NCBI GenBank assembly: GCA_036346275.1
Contig: CM070722.1
Coordinates: 26,311,336-26,375,335 of the forward strand
Source: Otatea glauca
Taxonomy: Eukaryota; Streptophyta; Magnoliopsida; Poales; Poaceae
Length of the DNA stretch: 64,000 nt
Direction of reading: 5' to 3'
Shown: piece after piece, positions 1 to 10,886 of the stretch
Layout: every line of letters begins with the position of its first letter
Numbering within the stretch: position 1 is the first letter of the stretch
Made by a program: the position numbers and the translations under genes
Notes under the pieces: generated by a model
What the model was told of the DNA's origin: nothing
Database searches by the model: none
What the model saw: only the letters and a program-made list of their open reading frames with translations

Positions 1-936
1 GCAATATACAACTAGCACCGGTATCGGCTTTACACCCAATTATCAAGCCATGGCCGTTCAGAGGTTGGGGGATAGATGTAATCGGCCAAATATTTCCTGC
101 TTCAAGTAAAGGCCATAAGTTTATTTTGGCCACGACCAATTATTTCTCTAAATGGGTTGAAGCTATACCACTTAAGAAGGTGACCAGTATTGAAGCAATC
201 AGTTTTGTTAATGAACATATTGTTCATCGGTTTGGAATACCGCAAACAATCACGACCGTTTAAGGTACGGTGTTCATGTCTAATGAATTTCGAAGTTAGC
301 AAAAAGTCTAGGGATTAAGTTGTTGAACTCATCCCCATATTACGCTCAGGCTAACGGACAAGCCGAGTCGTCTAACAAAACGTTAATTAAGTTGATCAAA
401 AGGAAGATCGATGAAAGTGCAAGGAATTGGCATTCAACCCTATCGGAGTCAGTTTGGGCATATCGGCTGGCTTATCACGGACTAACGAAGCTTTCATCTT
501 ATCAGTTAGTATATGGTCAAGAAGCCGTTTTACCCGTGGAGATCAACATTGATTCTATACGAGTAGCCAGGCAAAATGGTTTGTCGGCTCAGGAGTATAA
601 CAATTTGATGGTCGATAACTTGGATGAATTGGGAGAATTACGTTTGTCTATGCTTGATCGGCTTAAAAGGAATAAAGTCAGAGTTGCAAAGGCATATAAT
701 AAAAAGGTCATGCCTAAATCTTTCGATCAAGCCGATTTGGTATGGAAAACGATACTACCTGTTGGTTCGAAAGATAGCCGATTCAGAAAATGGTCACCTA
801 CGTGGGAAGGGCCATACAAGGTTAATTGGCTAGTCGGTGGAAATTCGTACATAATAGAAACGTTAGAAGGGCATGTTATACGATTAACGGTAAGTACTTA
901 AAGAGATACTATACTAGCGTTTGGATTGGAGCCTAG
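1..936 (+). pseudogene. Tat-type integrase, C-terminal part, broken (element A)
   Basis: This is the catalytic core and C-terminal part of a Ty3/Gypsy integrase, the enzyme that joins element cDNA to host DNA. The first catalytic Asp is visible in GWGIDVIG (about 70-92), and the Glu in NGQAESSNK (about 352-378). Compared with B, the second catalytic Asp region (about 250-262) is destroyed: the codon equivalent to Asp is Val and the next is a stop. A frameshift follows near 295-310. The stretch 320-901 is then open to near the end, including the C-terminal motif ending in WIGA before the stop at 934-936. It cannot encode an active enzyme. Family assignment is secure by the D,D,E layout and by near-identity to 56793-58068. 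Confidence 0.85.
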
Positions 937-1139
937 CCGACTGCGAATTGCGTTGAAGGCCGAGTTAACATGGTGCTATTAATCGGCTAAAAAGATTGCA
1001 GATTCGTGAAGGAAAAATAAAATTACGGAAAGGTAAACTTAAAATCGGTTAAACAGCCGATCATAAAGAGTTACAAAGTATTCAGATAAGTATTTCCAAA
1101 ACAGCCGACAAAGTTTTACATCTCAGAAATTAATATTGG
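937..1139. other. Spacer between integrase and antisense gene (element A)
   Basis: This noncoding spacer separates the converging integrase and antisense genes. It contains several AGCCGA/TCGGCT hexamers and aligns with 58069-58259 in element B. I see no other feature. Confidence 0.6.
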
Positions 1140-2005
1140 ATGCCTGAGCCTGGAAGAGTTGCGCCCAAAGCCGACAGAGCACCCGCGGCCTTTGCAATCA
1201 CACACTGAACTTCGTCAATGATACGATCGTCTTCTTTTGCGCTTCCTGGCACTGGCACCACCTTGGCCATCTATTTTTTCACGCCAACCACGACCATTGC
1301 AATTCCTAGCTTTTGGTCTTTGATAGCCGATGAAGTCTTCTCAAGGGTTTGCTGGCCTTCTATGATTAGTTTCTCTGTCTTGGCCAACTCCTCCATGAGA
1401 GACTTCTTGGTCAATTCAAGCTTGCCGATGGAATTCTTTGTGGTTTTAATCAGCTCAGTGTCGGCATCAAATTTCTGCTTCTTGGCCTTGGCGTCGGCGA
1501 CAAGCTCATCCAGGATTTTCTGATCGGCTTCTTGAGCCTCGCGTTGCGATATCCTTGCCTGAGCTGCCTCCACTTTAAACCTCCTCTCGTTCAAGTGGCA
1601 GACATTGAGGAGAGCTTCCATGGCTTCTGGAGGCAGATCGGCTTCTCCTGCGACCATGGCATCTCTGATCCGCTGGTTGTTGGCCAAAATCTCCAACTGA
1701 AGCTGCATCACCAAATCGAAGAGTTTGTTAAGCCGTTCTTTCATGCCCGGAGCAGAGGTGACGACAGCCGACGCTTCTTTCAACACTTCGAGAATCTTCT
1801 TGATCTCTGCGTCGTAGTCGTCGGTGGCCAGGATCTCTAGATCGTCAAGATCGGCCAAGGAGAAGCCCAACAAATTTGTCGGGTCGGAGAGCTCCGGCAA
1901 ATCGGCGATCGGAGCCATTGGAGTCAACCGTGGTGGAGAGAGTGGCGCAGAAGATATCTTGGGAAGATCGGCCAGGAACTTCGCAACTTGAGCTGATTGC
2001 GTCGG
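1140..2005 (-). pseudogene. Antisense gene of element A, exon 4: coiled-coil C-terminal region
   Basis: Last exon of the antisense gene whose first exon lies at 2489-3310 plus 26443-27138. The acceptor AG is at 2006-2007. The frame entering the exon matches the phase left by exon 3, as in element B. The product is rich in Ala, Glu, Lys and Leu with heptad-like spacing, consistent with a long coiled coil, and aligns with 58260-59183. A stop at 1271-1273 truncates it before the homologous C-terminus, which can still be read to about 1140. No catalytic motif is visible. Its role is unknown; a dimerisation or scaffold region is only an inference from the coiled coil. Confidence 0.7.
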
Positions 2006-2081
2006 CTAAAAGAAGTAAAATGAAGAGTAAGCCGACATATTGAGAAATATGAGTTACTTAACTAAAGGTATGATTACTTAC

Positions 2082-2182
2082 CTCTGCAGTAGCCGACGCA
2101 TGTGGCGAACTCTCGTTGCTCTACTCTTGGGGCTTGGATCCCCTTTTCGCAGTAGCCTTGGTGTATTTTGTTTTCTTCTTTT
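2082..2182 (-). pseudogene. Antisense gene of element A, exon 3
   Basis: A small basic exon (Lys/Arg-rich start) bounded by AG at 2183-2184 and a GTAAGT donor at 2080-2081. Its 101 nt plus one carried base give 34 codons, so it ends in phase 0, exactly as the homologous exon in B does. It contains one in-frame TAG where B has a Gln codon. It lies between introns of 74 bp (2183-2256) and 76 bp (2006-2081). Confidence 0.65.
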
Positions 2183-2256
2183 CTGAAAATATAATCGGCT
2201 AAAGGTTAGTTGGGCAAAAAGAAAAAATAATAACAGCCGATTGTGTTTATACTTAC

Positions 2257-2407
2257 TTGGTTATTTCTTCTCGATGTCCGATAAGGACGGACTCTGAATT
2301 CCTAGGGTACCCGAGGTGTACCCTGTGAGGCCAGTCGACTGAAGTGGCCTTTTCACTTGGCCACTGCCCGATTGGCCAGAGGCGGGCTTCTTGCCGGTAG
2401 CCTTAGT
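2257..2407 (-). pseudogene. Antisense gene of element A, exon 2
   Basis: An exon of 151 nt with acceptor CTGCAG (AG at 2408-2409) and donor GTAAGT (2255-2256). It encodes a Gly/Ser/Lys-rich linker followed by the conserved motif GIQSPSLSD, which is also in B (59431-59584). One TAA lies near the 3' end. The exon ends in phase 1 in both A and B. Intron 1 (2408-2488) is 81 bp. Confidence 0.65.
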
Positions 2408-2488
2408 CTGCAGAATGAAAATAAAAGGAGATTAGAAAATGTATCTGGCGAGACCAATGTGTAAAAGAAAAATTATTCGAGCCGATAC

Positions 2489-3310
2489 CATATCAATATC
2501 TACAAGACTTGTATTAGTATACCCCGCAGAATTAGTCTCATCGCTTGAATCACTGTTAGTGTTTACTATCGGCTCGGGAAGATTTGGAAAGAACTCATTG
2601 ATAATAGCCGACATTGACTTGTCAGAGTAAAGCGCCTCTGCGATAGATAACCACCAGGAAGAAAAGAGTTCTGACCGACGAGTATTCAGTATAAAATGCG
2701 GCAAGTCTTTGAGTTGGAGTTCATCGGCTATTTCAAGGACAAGGTTGGCCGCGACTGCATTACGGACTCTAGCCCTTGGTTGAAGCCGATCAAGTAATGG
2801 CAGAATCAGACAAACCTGACCAAAGCCTAACTGTCTAGCATAAACTGACGGACTGTAGAATTCATATGAGGGCTGAAAAGTCCGATTTCTTGTGTGGAGA
2901 TCGACGTGCAAAATACTTGCCGAAATAAAAAGCTTAAATAGATCCAACGTATCTTGCGACATTAGAGCACTATCGGCATCTAAGTGAAGGAAGGAAGGCC
3001 ATGGGAAATGGCTGTGCTTGTATAACTGAAGAAATCATTCTGTTTGAATTCATTACTGTCAAGCAAAAGGAAGAATGATAAATATTTCTTAGAGCCGATG
3101 GGGGTCACTTTTGTCTCATTCCCAGAGCACATCATGAATCTCTCACCATATGATCGGCTGGCTGTAAACTGGGGTATCATACCTTCTAGAGTATCTTCGG
3201 AGGAAACGCAGTGTCTTCAGAAGGGTTCAGCTCAAAAGATCGGCTAAACAGGCAGTATAGCCAGATCTGAATAAACCAGAGTGGTCTTCCAACATTGCCC
3301 ACAGTAAACT
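2489..3310 (-). pseudogene. Antisense gene of element A, exon 1, C-terminal portion of the plant mobile domain
   Basis: This continues the plant mobile domain (PMD) exon that begins at 27138 and is cut by element D at 3310/26443. It aligns with 59664-60480 in B. Visible motifs include RSYGERFMMCSGNETKV and the RARVRNAVAANLVLEIADE region. The exon ends at the donor GTATCGG (2487-2488). The frame shifts around 2963-3240. PMD proteins occur both as host nuclear proteins and inside plant transposons; which it descends from cannot be told here. Confidence 0.7.
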
Positions 3311-4954
3311 TGAAGGACCATGTGGAGGTCCATCCATGTTTGTGATGAGTATTTGACTTTATTTGAGCAAGGTGTGCTCAAGTTTGAGTTTGATTTGGAT
3401 TGATTTTCAAAATGAAGCATTTTGAGTTGTCTCTGCCAGGAGTGGTAGTACCGATCTTATGGACGCGGTAGTGATGAGTTGGATGGTTTATTGCACATCA
3501 TTGTGGGCATTGCTATGTGAAAGGTTTTTTCCTTGTCTTTGATGGTTGCAAGACGACGGTGCTAGGTCATGGTGAGGCGAAGGATGACCGGGACTAGGCG
3601 AGCAGCGTCGGAGGTCCAGACGGTTGGGAGATCGCCGGAAGATGATCCGAGACGGAGTCCGGGCAAGTCAAGAAGACAAGGAAAGGAGTTGATGCTAGCT
3701 AGATGCTGCGTGGATCAATGAGGGCCATCGGATTGAGGTCTAGTTGATAGGTTAGCGGGTCTAGGTAGTATGCTTTGAAAACCGTGCAAGAAAACCCGGT
3801 ATGTGTGTGGGTTTTGGGTTAGCCCTTGCATGGCTGTGTGTGTGGGTCAATCCTAGCCCTTAGATGAGTGCTCTAGGGTTGAGGGACTCATCCAAGGGTG
3901 GTAGGTGGCCCAAGAGTAGTATAAATAGGGGTGGAGGGGTAGCCTCCTTCCCTTGAAGGTTTTGAGGTTTGTGAATGCTCCTTTGAGCTTTGGCCACATG
4001 AAAGTGAGGCTTTGTAACCTCTCCTTCTAGAAATGAAAGTTTTATCCATCCACCTCTGAATTTATTTTGCGCAATTACATTATGTCTTTACTTTACGCAA
4101 TTTAAATTCAGTATTTACTTTCCCGCAATTACATTCTCGCAATTTACTTTCATGTAATTTGGATTTGCCTCTCCTCCTTCTAAATGCTGCTGATCTTGGA
4201 TGTTTTGAGTGTGTTCATATGGTTTTACATCTCTTTTGCACTCTTGGATTGAGTAGAGAACATCTTTTCTTTCAAGTTCCAACTTTGTTCAGAACTTGTT
4301 CTTCGTGCAGCATTCAGTTTTTGATTTCTATAAAAATCTAGGAAAATCTTTTTCAAGTGATTCTTGTTGGAGGAGGTTCGGGACTCTGACATCCACTTGC
4401 AGAAACATTTTGAAGTTCACTTGTTGCACCGTTTGGGCGACATGAGGTGAAAACCGAGACCTAAACTTTCTGCTCGAAGTTCTTGACTAGACTGTGTTCT
4501 TAGATTTTTCCTGTTTTTTTTATATGGCTTTTTGAGGAGAAATTTGGTGGAGTTCTTCATGACTCTAATGCTCATAGGGAGAAAAAGTCTCAAAATTTTG
4601 TGAGCTGTAGAAACCCACCAACCTCCTGTTCAAATTGAGGACAAGTTCTGGAAATTCTACTCTTGCTTTTCTGAAAGTGACTTTTGTGATTTGAATTGAT
4701 GTCCTTTCTAAAAGCAAGAGTTTGAATTGATTCCTCTTTATCTTGGACACTAGACATCCAGTATTGTGACACAAAAATCCCCACATATTTTATGGTACTT
4801 ATCCATGCAAGCTTGGGGTACACATAGTTGTCTAGTTTTTCAGGTTTTTCACGATTTCTTTTGAGCGATCTTGTCGAGGTTTTTGTTGGAGTATTTTGGG
4901 GGAAATTTTATTTGCGACATTCACCCCCCCTCTGTTCGCCATCTCGGTCCTTCA
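3311..4954 (+). repeat. 5' LTR of element D (1644 bp)
   Basis: Begins TGAAGGACC and ends GGTCCTTCA. The core promoter TATAAATA is at 3920-3927. The copy has the same length as the 3' LTR (24799-26442) but differs by scattered substitutions, such as C/T at the twelfth base after the terminal repeat and several changes near 3440-3470, so the insertion is not recent. Long T/A-rich stretches follow the TATA box. ORF-like stretches inside the LTR (for example 4565-4823 on the minus strand) recur in the 3' LTR but show no protein family, and I do not call them genes. Confidence 0.92.
3920..3927 (+). promoter_or_regulatory. TATA box of element D 5' LTR
   Basis: TATAAATA preceded by GTAG and followed by a G-rich run, about 610 bp into the LTR. 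The same site is at 25409-25416 in the 3' LTR. Confidence 0.7.
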
Positions 4955-4956
4955 AT

Positions 4957-4968
4957 TGGTATCAGAGC
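4957..4968 (+). promoter_or_regulatory. Primer binding site of element D (initiator Met tRNA)
   Basis: TGGTATCAGAGC is the complement of the 3' end of plant initiator methionine tRNA and starts two bases after the 5' LTR. It fixes the LTR boundary and the strand of the element. Confidence 0.92.
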
Positions 4969-7617
4969 CGGTTTTGCTCTTCCATAGATCTTGACCGGTC
5001 TCAAGAGCCAAGGCAACAGACAAATATTCCACCGAGCCTCCCATCTTTAATGGAGTTGATTTTCCTTTTTGGAAGTCCCGGATGGAGTCATACATCACTG
5101 CCCAGGGTTACCTGATATGGCAGAAGGTGAAACTCCCGTATGAGGTTCCTGCTGATGAAAATGTCACGGCCATCAATATGGTTGACGTTGAGGCGAATGC
5201 TAAGGCAAGGAACATTCTCATCTGAGGTCTTAGCCGCAGTGAGTATGATAGGATTCTCACATTCGCTCCGCCACGAGATTTGGGTAACCTCGATGCTTAC
5301 CATGAGGGCTCTACTCAAATCAAGACGTGAGGCAGACGAGTTCAAGCGCGAGTACAACAAATTTGATCAACGCTACCGGTGAGAGTCTCGACGAGTGTTT
5401 TGGTCGGTTTACAAAGATTTTGAGTGACCTCCGAGCGGTTGGTTGCATATACCTCGACTCAAAAATGCTCGGCATTTCTTGATCGCACTCGACCTTGGGT
5501 TTGGGAGATGAAGGCGACCACCATCAAGGACACCACCGACTTATCGACTCGACTCTTGACGGGCTTTATTCCCGCCTCAAGACTCATGAGATCGATGTCG
5601 TCTCTCGGAAGACGAAATCTCGATCGATGGCTTTGGTCACTGATCCCATTGGATCTTCTTCTTCTGATCCTTCTATTGGTTTCTCTCTTTCCGCCCTTTG
5701 CGAGCTAAGCGATGACCAACTGGAAAAATTTCCAGAAAATGAGCTTGCTCTTCTCGCTCGCAAGTTTTCTCATGCATACAAGAGGGTGAGAGAGGGGAAG
5801 AGAGGTGGCATGATTACCTGCTTCGAGTGTGGTGGCCCCAACCACATTCGGGCGAACTGTCCCAAGCTGGAGAAGTGCAAGAACGACGTTGCGGTTCGGG
5901 CAAGAATGACTACATCGACAAGAAACACAACAAGAAGCCTCCAGTTCGTGAACCGGCGCACGAGAAGAAGTACCGCAACTTCTCCAAGAACAAGAAGCTC
6001 TTCCACCGTGTCCTTGCCGCGCTTGATGACATCAACCTCTCCGACACGGAGACATGGAGCGACGAGGGCGAGGATGATCCGCAAGAGAAGAAGGGTGGCG
6101 ATGATTTCTCCGGCATGTGCTTCATGGCCGACACCAACGACATCAGCAACTCCGAGCTCTACAGCGACTCGGATGAGGTACCCTCCTATGACCAGCTCAA
6201 CGAAGCTTTCTGCAAATTAGGAAAATTTCATGCTAGAGCTAAAGCTAGGTGTACGGATCTTGAGAAGGAAGTAGGTACCTTGACTCGGGAGTTAGCTTCA
6301 CTTAGATCTTCTCCCTCCCGAGTCACTGATGATTGCTCTTTGTGTGATGCTATTCTTGTGGAGTTGGAGAACCTAAGGACCATATATGATAGTGTGCTTG
6401 CTGAACTTGATGGTCTTAGGTTGAAGAATGCTAGCACTAGTTCTGTTGATGCTATTCCTGTTGAAGCTAGTTTTCTTTATGCTCACTCCACTCCATCATG
6501 TGCTAATTGCCCTAAATTGCTTGCCGAAATTGATGCCATGAGGGAACACCTTAGAAAGGTTTCTGCTAGAAAAGATGAACTTGAATTGCATGCTTCTAAG
6601 GACCCAGTCAGCTCATGTGAGGGCTGTAGGCAACTAAAACTTGACAATGATGCTTTGAATGTCAAGTGTGATCAACTTGCTAAGGACTTACTAGTTAAGT
6701 CAAAACTGGTTGCTTGTCGTGTGTTGGGGTTAAGGATGATGTGGATCAAATCCATGTCGAGCTTAAGAAGAAGTTAAAAGACCAAACCCTTAGGATTAGA
6801 GATGCTCCTTGCGTTTCTTGTGAGGCCCTCAAGATTGAGGCAGCCGTGCTAGGGGAACAAAAAGCACGTGCTCAGAGATCTTCTCTTTCTGGTTCTTCTT
6901 CTTCCTCTCCTTCCCCCTGTTCTTCTTGTGCTTCTTTCTTCCGAGATTGCCAGTATCTTATGAGCACTCTCGAGAAGTTTGTTGGAGGCAAGAAGAAGCT
7001 CAATCTTATTCTAGACCAATCCAAGATTAGTAGATTCAATCAAGGTCTAAGATTTGATCCCTTAGAGCACGCTCGGGCGCATCCTCCCACCATTGTGCGC
7101 GGCTCCAAGAGTGGTGAGATTGTGGTAGCTCTCAAAGTGAGTACCACCGTGTTTAGGTCCACTGGGGTTGTCCGTAGGACTTCTGACCAGAAGGGTGTTA
7201 CTCCTATTGCTTCTGCCTCTAGCAAGGCGAAGTACACATGCACCTTCTGTAAGAAGGATGGTCACCTAGTAGATTTCTGCATCAGGCGTGCCAAGATCAC
7301 TCGGCGTGAGCGTGTTGCTGCTCTTAGGGGTATTCAGGGTCATCCCCAGACTTTGAGTGCTCCTAAGACACACACTTCTTCTAGACAGGTTAGAGAGTCG
7401 CCTGTTTTTGGGCAGCGTCCAGGACTTGGTTTTCATGCTAGTTCTTCGAGTTTTAGTCCTGGAGCTGTTCGTAGTCAGTCTTTCCGCCGTTCTCTTGATA
7501 TTCCACGTTTTTCCTATCAAGGTAGATATCAGCGGCGTGAGGTGTTTTCCGGTAGGAGATCCAGCAACCTTCTTGGGATGGTCCGCTTTTGCACCACGGC
7601 GTACAACCCGCTTTGAC
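4969..7617 (+). pseudogene. gag of element D, broken
   Basis: Capsid/nucleocapsid polyprotein of a SIRE-type Copia element. The N-terminal gag motif NGVDFPFWKSRMESY lies at about 5048-5092. Stops and frameshifts follow at about 5222-5500, so the frame is split across several windows. A CCHC zinc knuckle (CFECGGPNHIRANC) is at about 5819-5860. It is followed by a long Lys/Glu-rich and coiled-coil-like stretch (about 5900-6770). A second CCHC (CTFCKKDGHLVDFC) is at about 7241-7282. Two separated knuckles and a long C-terminal extension are usual for SIRE/Maximus gag. Ser-rich tracts occur near 6890-6940. No functional protein is expected. Confidence 0.8.
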
Positions 7618-7789
7618 TCCTAGATTATCTACCAGAGTTGCTCCTGATCGTGTGAGAGTTGAGCGTCAGAGAGACACGCGAGTTCAGTCTTCTTCTGTGG
7701 CTGGTACTCTGAGGTGTCGTATGGTTCAGTATTGGGTTCCTAAGTCTTCACTCTATCCCAGTACTGAGTCATCTTTCTCTCTTGTGTCT

Positions 7790-9650
7790 TGATCAGGTTC
7801 GTCGGATAGGGAACGGCGATGTTTGGATTGTTGACTCCGGTTGTTCTCGTCATATGACCGGAGATTCTCGTTGGTTCTCTTCCCTAGTCCGAGCCCCCGG
7901 TGATGAGTTAATCACTTTTGGGGATGCATCTTTAGGTAGAGTCATTGCTAAAGGTACCATCTGCATTAACCAAAATTTCATTCTTAAAGATGTTGCCTTA
8001 GTAAGTAAGCTGCAATACAATCTGCTCTCTGTTTCTCAGCTTATCAATGACTCTTTCGAGGTAAGCTTCAAGAGTAATGCCCGAGAATTCTTGATTCATC
8101 GGAGGGTTAGTTTATGGATTTCTAGATTTGGGAGAGTCTTTCATGCTGATTTTTCTCGCTTCTTCCGGAGACTCTCTTGATGTTTGATTGCTTCGAGTCC
8201 CGTGATCTCTCCTTCGGCATAGGAGACTTGGTCACATTGGTTTTGATCATTTGACCCAGTTAGCGACCACGATCTCATTCGGGTTTGCCTAAACTCAAGA
8301 TGGTCAAAGACTTAGTTTGCTCTCCTTGCCGACATGGCAAGATGGTTATCGCTTCTCATCCTCCGCCATCCGAGTGATGACCGATGCACCAGATAGCTTT
8401 TACATATGGACACCTTGGTCCAAATAGAGTGCAATCGGCGGAGAGGAAGTGGTATGTTCTTGTCATCGTTGATGATTTTTCTAGATACTCTTGGGTATTC
8501 TTCATGGCCTCAAGGATGAGACTTTTCTCACTTCAGGGGTTTGGTCAAGAGGTTGTCTATTGAGCTCCCGTGTGCATTACGAGCTATACGCAGTGATAAT
8601 GGCACGAGTTCAAGAATTCCTACTTTGAGAGTTTTTGTGTGGAGTCCGGTTTTGAGCATCGCTCTTCTCCTCGCCTCAGTGAGAATGGTGTAGTGGAAAG
8701 GAAGAACAGGACCTTGGTTGAGATGGCGAGGACGATGCTAGACGAGTACAGTACTCCTAGGAAGTTTTGGGCTGAGGCTATAGCTACTGCTTGCCATGTT
8801 TCTAATCGCGTGTTTTTGAGAGCACATCTGCATCGCACTTCTTATGAGTTGAGGTATGGGCGAAAGCCCAGTGTGTCTCATTTTCGCGTTTTCGGTTGCA
8901 AGTGTTTTATCTTGAAGTCTGGTAACCTAGATAAGTTTGAGTCTCGCTCTTCTGATGGTATCTTTCTAGGTTACTCGACTTCTTCTCGTAGCTATAGGGT
9001 CTGGAGTGTTGATGTGCATAGGATCATAGAGACCTATGATGTGACATTTGATGAGGCTAGCCCAGGAGCTAGACCTGATGTTTCAGGCTCTTCTTATCCC
9101 TCTGAGACCATCTTTGTAGAAGATGAGGATGATGGAGATGATGGTGTTCCACCGGATCCAGTTCCCTCTACACCTAAGGTGCCTCCTGTTTCCATTTCTG
9201 CACCTCAGGGAGACCAGCCATTGCCTTCCGACTCTCCTTCAGCGAGTGGCTCTGCTCCTACAACTTCTGTGCATGAGGTAGAGGCCACTTCTGCTTCTGG
9301 TCCTCCCTGACATATCCAGAAAGCTTATCCACCTGATCAGATCATTGGTGATCTGTTTGAGCGGGTCACTCGCTCAAAATTAGGTTTGTCCAATTTCTGC
9401 CTCCACTCTGCCTTCGTTGCCTCCTTTGAGCCGAAGGATGTTTCTCATGCATTATCCGATGAATCGTGGATTAATGCTATGCATGAGGAACTTGAGAACT
9501 TTGAGAGGAACAAGGTATGGCAGCTTGTCGAGCCCCCATCTGGTCATAATGTCATTGGGACCAAGTGGGTGTTCAAAAACAAGCAGAGTGAGGATGGGGT
9601 TGTCATTCGCAACAAGGCTAGGCTAGTTGCACAGGGCTTTTCTCAGGTTG
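7790..9650 (+). pseudogene. Protease, integrase and N-terminal reverse transcriptase of element D, broken
   Basis: Protease motif WIVDSGCSRHMTG at about 7821-7860 carries the catalytic Asp of a Copia aspartic protease. The pre-integrase and integrase core follow with several stops between 8180 and 8640. Readable pieces are the integrase segment around VIVDDFSRYSWVFF (about 8463-8505) and the Glu-bearing ENGVVERKNRTL (about 8681-8716). The GKP-type C-terminal integrase region continues to about 9060. A Pro/Ser/Asp-rich linker runs to the stop at 9308-9310. The RT begins at about 9386 with SDESWINAMHEEL and reaches the ARLVAQGF motif before E1 cuts it at 9650. The RT resumes at 21569. Confidence 0.82.
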
Positions 9651-10307
9651 TGTAACATCCCAAAATTTGGATTAATTAAGTTTTTATTGCTTAAAAGTGC
9701 ATTTGTGATTTTCTGGAATTTATTTGGATTTTTCTAGATTTAATTGAATTAATTCCTATTTCAAGTTTATTGTCTTTTATTTAAATCTATTCTAATCTAT
9801 GCAAAGTTAAAATAAATTTTTGCCAAAAATATTTTAGTTGAGTCCAGAATGTCTCAAAGTATTTCTGAGATTTTTCTTGGATTTTTCCTGATTATTTTAT
9901 TGCCTAAAACAAATTAGATGAATTTCTGGAATTATTTTAAATGAAAAACCTTTTGAAAAACCTCTGAACAGTAATGGGCTCGGCCCGTGTACTGTGCGCG
10001 CGTGGCCCGGAGAAGCGCGGCCCATTTAGCCCATCTCGGGTAAACCCTAGGGCGATTGAATCTGCTGTGCTGGATCAAGATCGAGCGGGTGAGATCAAGT
10101 CGTACCGGTTCGGGACTCAGGAGAATCTTCACCGTTGGAAAGAATCGTGGGCGGCTAAGATCTGATCTTGGCTGCGAGATCGTAACCGTTGGGGCGTGAT
10201 CGAACGGCTGAGGGTTGTCGTCTCCGATGCGAACTCGGAGTCCGCCGTCGACACGACTTCGCCGCCGGGGAAAACCTAGGGTTTCATTTTTAGCGCGTTT
10301 GCCGAGG

Positions 10308-10316
10308 CTATAAAAA
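10308..10316 (+). promoter_or_regulatory. TATA box of E1 5' LTR
   Basis: CTATAAAAAG in a GC-rich context just downstream of AAAACCTAGGG. The homologous site is at 19132-19138 in the 3' LTR (TATAAAGG). The same arrangement is seen on the minus strand in both E2 LTRs. Confidence 0.75.
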
Positions 10317-10878
10317 GAGGGGGTAGCGCCCCGAGGTTCATCCGTGTGCGCCGCGTCTTTTGGTCAGTAAGGTTTCGCGAGAGCCGTCGTCACGCACCCA
10401 GAGGAGCTCGCCGGAGTTGGAAGCGCAGGACGCCTCGGTTTTCGCTCGGTTTCTTCGCCGCCGTTGGAGCCATCTTCGGGTTCGCCGGACCACGCCGCGC
10501 AGAACCAGCAGCGTCTTGTCGCCGGAGTCACGCCGAAACGCCGCCGCTTTGGTCTTCGTCTTCAAGTTCGGTAAGACCTCGCCGTCGCTTAGCCATCGTC
10601 GGGTTCGGAAGCTTTGAGCCGTTAGATTAGATCTGTTGGCTGGTGCGTTGCCACGTTGTGCGTGAACGCTGACCGTCCGATCATGTTTCTGCGGGTCAGA
10701 TCGAGCCGCACGTGGGACCAATCAGATCGCAACGCGTGTCGGGCGTGGGTGCCGAGGCGCCGTGGACCGAGTTCACCGTGGACTCATGGCCGCGTTGTAG
10801 ACCCGATCTATGCACCGAGACACGCTGCGTCGCCATTTGATTGGTCGCGCCCAGGGCTGATGTCGGCGGATGTCATGC

Positions 10879-10886
10879 TGACGTCA
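10879..10886 (+). promoter_or_regulatory. TGACGTCA bZIP-type octamer in E1 5' LTR
   Basis: Palindromic TGACGTCA, the canonical binding core for TGA/CREB-like bZIP factors in plants. It lies about 570 bp downstream of the TATA box, at the switch from GC-rich to A/T-rich LTR sequence. The 3' LTR copy is at 19700-19707. Binding is inferred from the motif only. Confidence 0.5.

Noticed and set aside
4565..4823. Minus ORFs repeated in both LTRs of D (also 25852-26311)
   Set aside because: They recur only because the LTR is duplicated. No start context or protein family.
5827..6777. Separate coiled-coil host gene (316 codons)
   Set aside because: It follows directly from the zinc knuckle of D's gag and fits the long gag C-terminus of SIRE-type elements.
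10338..10721. ORFs in the GC-rich promoter zone of E1 LTRs
   Set aside because: Overlapping ORFs on both strands are not preserved between the two LTR copies, and CG-rich composition explains them.
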